Positions 51,646 to 55,807 of a DNA stretch of 55,807 nucleotides are shown here, one piece after another. Each line of letters opens with the position of its first letter. Within the stretch, counting starts at the first letter, position 1. The notes under the pieces are model-generated. The model was not told the DNA's origin. It worked only from the letters and a program-made list of their open reading frames with translations, and ran no database searches. The position numbers and the translations under genes are program-made. The stretch comes from Zygnema cylindricum (taxonomy: Eukaryota > Streptophyta > Zygnematophyceae > Zygnematales > Zygnemataceae), in assembly GCA_037447655.1 (NCBI GenBank), contig JBBHKE010003042.1, forward strand, positions 64,001 to 119,807, in the 5' to 3' direction.

Positions 51646-52500
51646 CTACCGTACTGTTCCTACTGAATCAATAACCATCATTGAACCGTTAGCCACTATA
51701 ATGGATTTTGGTACAGTGATTTTTCTAATGTCAGTGAATACTCTTGGATTCCAGCACATGTGATGTGTAACACCTGAGTCTTTGATCCAATTGTTAAATT
51801 TCCTTTTACTTTCCTTGCCTCGTGTGTGAAATATAAGGTCCTCTTTCTTTTCTTCTGATTCCTCCACAAGTGAAACGAAGAATTCTTGATCATGTCTCAT
51901 TGGCCCATGCCCAACAAAATCCCCTCTATCTGATGAACTACTTCCTCCGCTTCCTCCACCTCTAAATTGCCCCCCTCCGCGACTATTTCCCTTGTTTTGG
52001 TAACAACCGCGACTAGTGTGTCCCCATTTTTGACAGATATTACACTGTGTACTTTTTTATGTTCAAAGGAACCATGCCCAGTCTCGTTACAATTGTAACA
52101 TGTCATCTGAGAGGTATCACGTTGATTTGAGCCTCTACCTAGGTTTTGTGACTTGCCTCCTCGTCCACGAGGTCCACCTCCTCTTCCCCTAGATCCTCTA
52201 AAGCTATAAGCTCCTCTATTATCCTCCTCCTAATAACTCGGATAAGATGACCCATTTTTTTCTTTTTTTTCTTTGAGTTGTGTGAGTCTCCATTACACCA
52301 CCATTTTCATCATCTCCTTGTGTTTTGAGAAACTCCTGAAAGCGTTCAAACATTCCCTCGTCCATCTCCACATTCCCCCCCCCTATTCGTCAAACTCATC
52401 ATATTGTGTCCTTCTAATTCCTCCTCCACTAACTCCCCCACTAGCTCCTCCATAAGGTTCCGCCGTGGATTTCCCTTTCTCCGCCATACCGTCAAGGGTT
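51646..52500 (-). pseudogene. Copia element 4 gag and protease remnant
   Basis: The gag head (MAEKGKSTAEP, Gly-rich) starts near 52480. After a large loss it shows the knuckles CYNCNETGHGSFEH and CNICQKWGHTSRGC (~52100-52010). The protease active site WIKDSGVTHHMC (~51790-51755) keeps Asp-Ser-Gly. Frames are broken in several places. Confidence 0.82.
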
Positions 52501-52525
52501 GTAAGTAACCTGCTCCGATAGCAAT

Positions 52526-53038
52526 TGAAAGATAACAAACCAAACAATGTATACACATAAAAAAAAATGTTCCTCCAAAATTCAATATATTAAATACAAC
52601 CAAAGTACAAATCTCCTTTAGTTGCTGATCTTTCTACACCTCCATAATAATTTACGCCTCCAAAAAGATAGATAAACCACTAAGACTAAACAAATATATA
52701 TATGTACACGACTAGAAACGTGTTACAGTCAACGTGGTAAGACAAGCGACCACCAAGTGCGAACCGACTTGAACTACACGGTACGACTAGAAAAGTCAAA
52801 TGTGAACCGACTTGAACCACATGGTACGACTATAACTTACGTCAACCGAAACGACCAAACAATTTCCACGTCACTTCAATATTACGGCTCAAACTCACGT
52901 GGAATGATACGAAACGAACCGTCAATTTCCACGTCAATTCAAATATCTAGCGATGAAACTACTTCTTCGCTAGTCGTCACTGCTTTAGCTACGAGAATGT
53001 CTCGTCGCTAAATGAGTTCTCAGTACTAAATTCTAACA
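52526..53038 (-). repeat. 5' LTR of copia element 4
   Basis: 513 bp, minus-orientation TGTTAGAATTTAGTACTGAG to TTGTTATCTTTCA. It borders the CCTCC duplicate and the resumed copy III coding sequence. Confidence 0.85.
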
Positions 53039-53649
53039 CCTCCCCGACGGCGCCACGTGTACCCTCAACGCGACCACCCGCATTCTATAATGCCGTACTG
53101 CCACGTCAGCAAGTACAACTGCCTCATAACGAACCTCACCTCGACGCTTCTAATTGGCCTCTGCAATCCGATTCTCTACACCAAAAATATTCTCTACACC
53201 AAAAATGCGCTTATAGTATCGGCATTCCGTACGCTGTCGGTATGACAGGATTGCGAATCAATTCTCCGTACAGCGCCACCTATACTTGTACATCGGATCT
53301 CAAATCGCATCTGCTGTACTGCAAATGCGACAAAGGACCCACGTGTTATGTGAACGCGAAAGAGACAAAAGTGATTAAAACCTATCTGGCGCAATACGAC
53401 ACGTGTGTGATTTCTAATGTCGACGTGACGGTCAACAAAGTCGTCGTTGACCGAGGGAATTGTATCGACGACGGGGGAGAATGGCAATATCCGCCGTGTG
53501 TTGCGGGAGGGCCCAATTGGGGTCCCAAGTTTTACCTTCCCGGAACCACGAAAGTTCCGGCGGTTGGCGACCGTTGCAAGGCTTGCACGTGTTCGGCGAG
53601 TAGTAAAATAGTGTATTGTACGACTATTAAAGAGTGCACTATGCCTTAG

Positions 53650-54229
53650 GACATGAGGAGTGGGGAAGTGGAGTGCAAGAAGGTTGGGGATTGGGAAATA
53701 AGATTAGTTTATTTGTTTTTTAGGTGATTTTGGGCCATGGGTATTTAATGGAGGCGGTTCAAAAACTAATGTAGGGTGATTTTTGTTATTTTATTTTATT
53801 TTTTTTAGCAGTTGTTAGAAGAATGGTAAATTTGTAAATTTCAAAGGAAGAGATTGTGCCTTGAATATAAATTTATATAGATTTAAAGAATAATTTGAGA
53901 TGTTTGTTGCGAGTAAAGATGTTGTCGATTATGATGATTGTATTTGAATATAGACCAATTTCGTGGAATGATTGCAATATTGAACTTTCACTATCATGTA
54001 TGTTGCTAGTCAAACATTTTTTCGTAAATATTGATTGCTATACTTCGTAGGGATCATGCTTGCCATTTTAAACTGGAGACAAAATGATGGAGACAAAATG
54101 ATGGCTAGATGGCTAGAGGTTAACAGGTACGACCAACATAATTTGTAAAAAAGCCAAATTGAGTTTTGGGCAAATACCACCAATACCAATCATCGGTTCA
54201 TTAAAGCCTTGTTTTTATGAAATGATTGT
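53650..54229. other. 3' flank of copy III
   Basis: No gene. Closely parallels 33883-34440 (AGGAGTGGGGAA, GCAAGAAGGTTGGGGATTGG, GGGATCATGCTTGCCATTTT). A 15-bp local duplication (GGAGACAAAATGATG) lies near 54076-54105. Confidence 0.75.
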
Positions 54230-55510
54230 CCTATGTCCAAACTGCAAATTCCCAAGTTCAATGTGTAACGTCCAACGTCTGATTACAAAAACAAAATTGT
54301 AATTTTGATTGTATAATGTATTGCCAACGTTCATCGTATTTTAATCATTTATTAATGTTTGTATTCATTATATATTCGTATTCATGTAATGCATAACTAT
54401 ATTCATGTATAATGCCGACACTCAATGGCCAAACTATAATTCAAATTGCCCAAAATCCATCCTAATGTCTTATATCGGATAATGAAGTTCCATTCTCAAG
54501 TGCTAAATGTTCAATCATTTTACAAATATTTGGGAGGAATTTTTTTTTTTTAATTTTGGATGTATCATATTCAAATGGAGAAGGAAAAGAAGAGGAAAAG
54601 GAAAACGGAGAGAGAGAGGAAGAGGGAGAGGAGAAAAAAAAGAAAGAGCGAGAAAGAGCATTCAATGGCCAACCTCCAATGCACATCGCCCAAAATCTAA
54701 CCTAATGTCTTTTATCGAATTGTTACTATCCTGTCTCTAGTGCTAAATGTTCAATTATTCTACAAATATTTGCGAAAAAAAGTAAACAATTTTTGAATGT
54801 ATAATATTCAAATGTCAGCATACAATGGCCAATCTCCAATGCACATTGTCCAAAATCCATCTTAATGTCTTGTGTCGAATAGTCAAGTTCCAATCTCCAG
54901 TGCTAAATGTTCAATCATTTTACAAATATTAGAGAGGAAAATAAAATTCTAATTTTGGATGTATCATATTTAAATGGAGAAGGAAAGGAAGAGGAAGAGG
55001 AAAAAGGAGAGAGAGAGAAAGAGGAGAAGAGAAAAGAAAGAAAGAGCACGAAAGATCATTGCACACTGCCCAAAATCCATCTTTATGTCATATATCGAAT
55101 TAATAATTATTATTATTTATTAATTGTTGTTAATTTCCAGTCCCTAGTGCTAAATGTTAAACTATTCTACAAATATTCTCGAGGAAAAAAAAAATATATT
55201 TTTGAATGTGTAATATTGAATTGTCAGCATACAATGGCCAATCTCCAATGCACATTGGCCAAAATCCATCATAATGTCTTGTGACAAATAGCCAATTTCC
55301 AGTCTCAATTGCTAAATGTTCAACCATTTTCTAGATAATTGAGAGGTAAATAAAATTCTAATTTTTAATGTATAACATTCAAATGGCAGCCATTCAATGG
55401 CCGATCTCCCCTGCACATTTCCAAAAACCCGTCCTATTGTCTTATGTCGAATAGTCCATTTCCAGTCTCCAATGTTAAATGTTTAATTATTTTGCAAATA
55501 GGAAGTTGTG
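54230..55510. repeat. GTCCAAT modules amplified in tandem (about five)
   Basis: The module found once behind the other copies is repeated here: starts near 54230, 54650, 54810, 55050/55200 and 55370. Each has variants of CCAATGCACATTGCCCAAAA, TAATGTCTTGTGTCGAATAG, CCAGTCTCCAGTGCTAAATG and TTCAATCATTTTACAAATAT. Short GGAGAAGGAAAAGAAGAGG purine inserts occur at 54577-54660 and 54977-55050. Confidence 0.82.
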
Positions 55511-55514
55511 CCTT

Positions 55515-55690
55515 ATAAGGAAAATGGGAGGAGGGAGGGGGGCAGGAAAACAGGGAGGGGGAGTGTCGGGGAGCAATGGTGGGAGGAAGGTGTTAGGAGA
55601 GAGGGGAGAACGGAGAGGGGAGGGGTAGAGGGAGGGGAGGAGGGAGGGCCGGTGGGGGCTAAGAGGGGAGAGGGAGGGAGGGAGGTGTTA
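55515..55690 (+). repeat. Polypurine tract behind copy III
   Basis: GGGAGGAGGGAGGGGGGCAGG to GAGGGAGGGAGGAGGTG-type purines, the same position relative to the module as at 34645 and 41505. Confidence 0.88.
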
Positions 55691-55807
55691 GGACATTTGT
55701 GGAATCGGGTGTTAGACGATTCAGTCTTTTGTTCGATTTCTCGTCTAAGTCTTGTATGTCGTTTCGCGTCACGTATATTTGTTTGTTCGGTACGGTAGTA
55801 TGTTTGT

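Larger units (their letters stand above)
49434..53038 (-). mobile_element. Copia element 4: internally deleted, inside copy III
   Basis: Minus-strand element of 3605 bp with perfect target duplicate CCTCC (49429-49433, 53039-53043). The 5' LTR is 52526-53038 (513 bp, TGTTAGAATT...TATCTTTCA). The 3' LTR is reduced to its last ~19 bp (49434-49452, TGAAAGATAACAAACCAAA on the + strand). RT after YGLKQA, RNase H, the polypurine tract and most of the 3' LTR are deleted. The primer site ATTGCTATCGGAGCAGG is a decayed TGGTATCAGAGC. Confidence 0.9.
49367..53649 (+). pseudogene. Cysteine-rich secreted protein, copy III (split by a copia element)
   Basis: The first part (49367-49433) encodes MASRLALLLILSLPLLCSSA plus GL, the same signal peptide as copy II. 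Copia element 4 follows (49434-53038). Homology resumes at 53039 with CCTCCCCGACGGCGCCACG. Further damage: a frameshift near 53085, a second near 53200-53215 caused by an 18-bp tandem duplication (ATTCTCTACACCAAAAAT twice), and loss of two cysteines of the CPTCTC motif (now YSATYTC). The C-terminal 136 codons (53242-53649) are still open and keep CKCDKGPTC, NKVVVDRGNC, VPAVGDRC and CTCS. Not expected to make a secreted protein. Confidence 0.88.

Overview
The window looks like nuclear DNA of a land plant, possibly a bryophyte such as a liverwort. The species is an inference. The reasons are abundant Ty1/copia retrotransposons, a primer-binding site that fits the plant form of initiator methionine tRNA, MITE and hAT elements, a long minisatellite, polypurine tracts, and no operon-like gene packing. 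No rRNA, tRNA or CRISPR locus was seen.

Host genes: the only convincing host gene family encodes a small secreted, cysteine-rich protein and occurs three times on the + strand. Copy II (33220-33882) is intact: 220 residues, a signal peptide and 20 cysteines in the mature part. Copy I (11871-13128) is a pseudogene split by a 543-bp MITE. Copy III (49367-53649) is a pseudogene split right after its signal peptide by a copia element with a perfect 5-bp target duplication. Copies II and III share their promoters, their 3' flanks and a downstream '(GTCCAAT) module plus polypurine tract'. This module recurs at 26.3 kb and 41.3 kb without a gene. The region is therefore a decayed tandem array of one duplicated segment.

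Mobile layer, left to right: LTR remnants (1-1074); young complete copia element 1 (1418-7850, LTRs of 1047 bp with about five differences, TSD ATATG); a solo LTR (9327-10380); MITEs; AT-rich arrays (13.9-15.96 kb); one old minus-strand copia element 5 (about 26.2 to 16.0 kb) broken up by nested solo LTRs, a MITE and a 4.5-kb array of 49-bp repeats that itself holds an 827-bp hAT-like insertion; polypurine and decamer repeats (26.5-28.1 kb); a solo LTR (28221-29198); then minus-strand copia elements 2 (35247-40957), 3 (42134-46558) and 4 (49434-53038).

Most striking points: (1) Copia element 1 has a primer-binding site that fits the cleaved 5' half of initiator tRNA (the Drosophila copia strategy), placed inside the gag reading frame. 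(2) In nine LTR ends of this lineage, a gag ATGGAG start (ATAGAG in one) sits exactly 20 nt before the LTR terminus. (3) The 49-bp satellite appears to have grown inside a copia protease/integrase junction and shows higher-order repeats. (4) The cysteine-rich secreted family, with a GTAC-rich promoter, is not a family I recognise.
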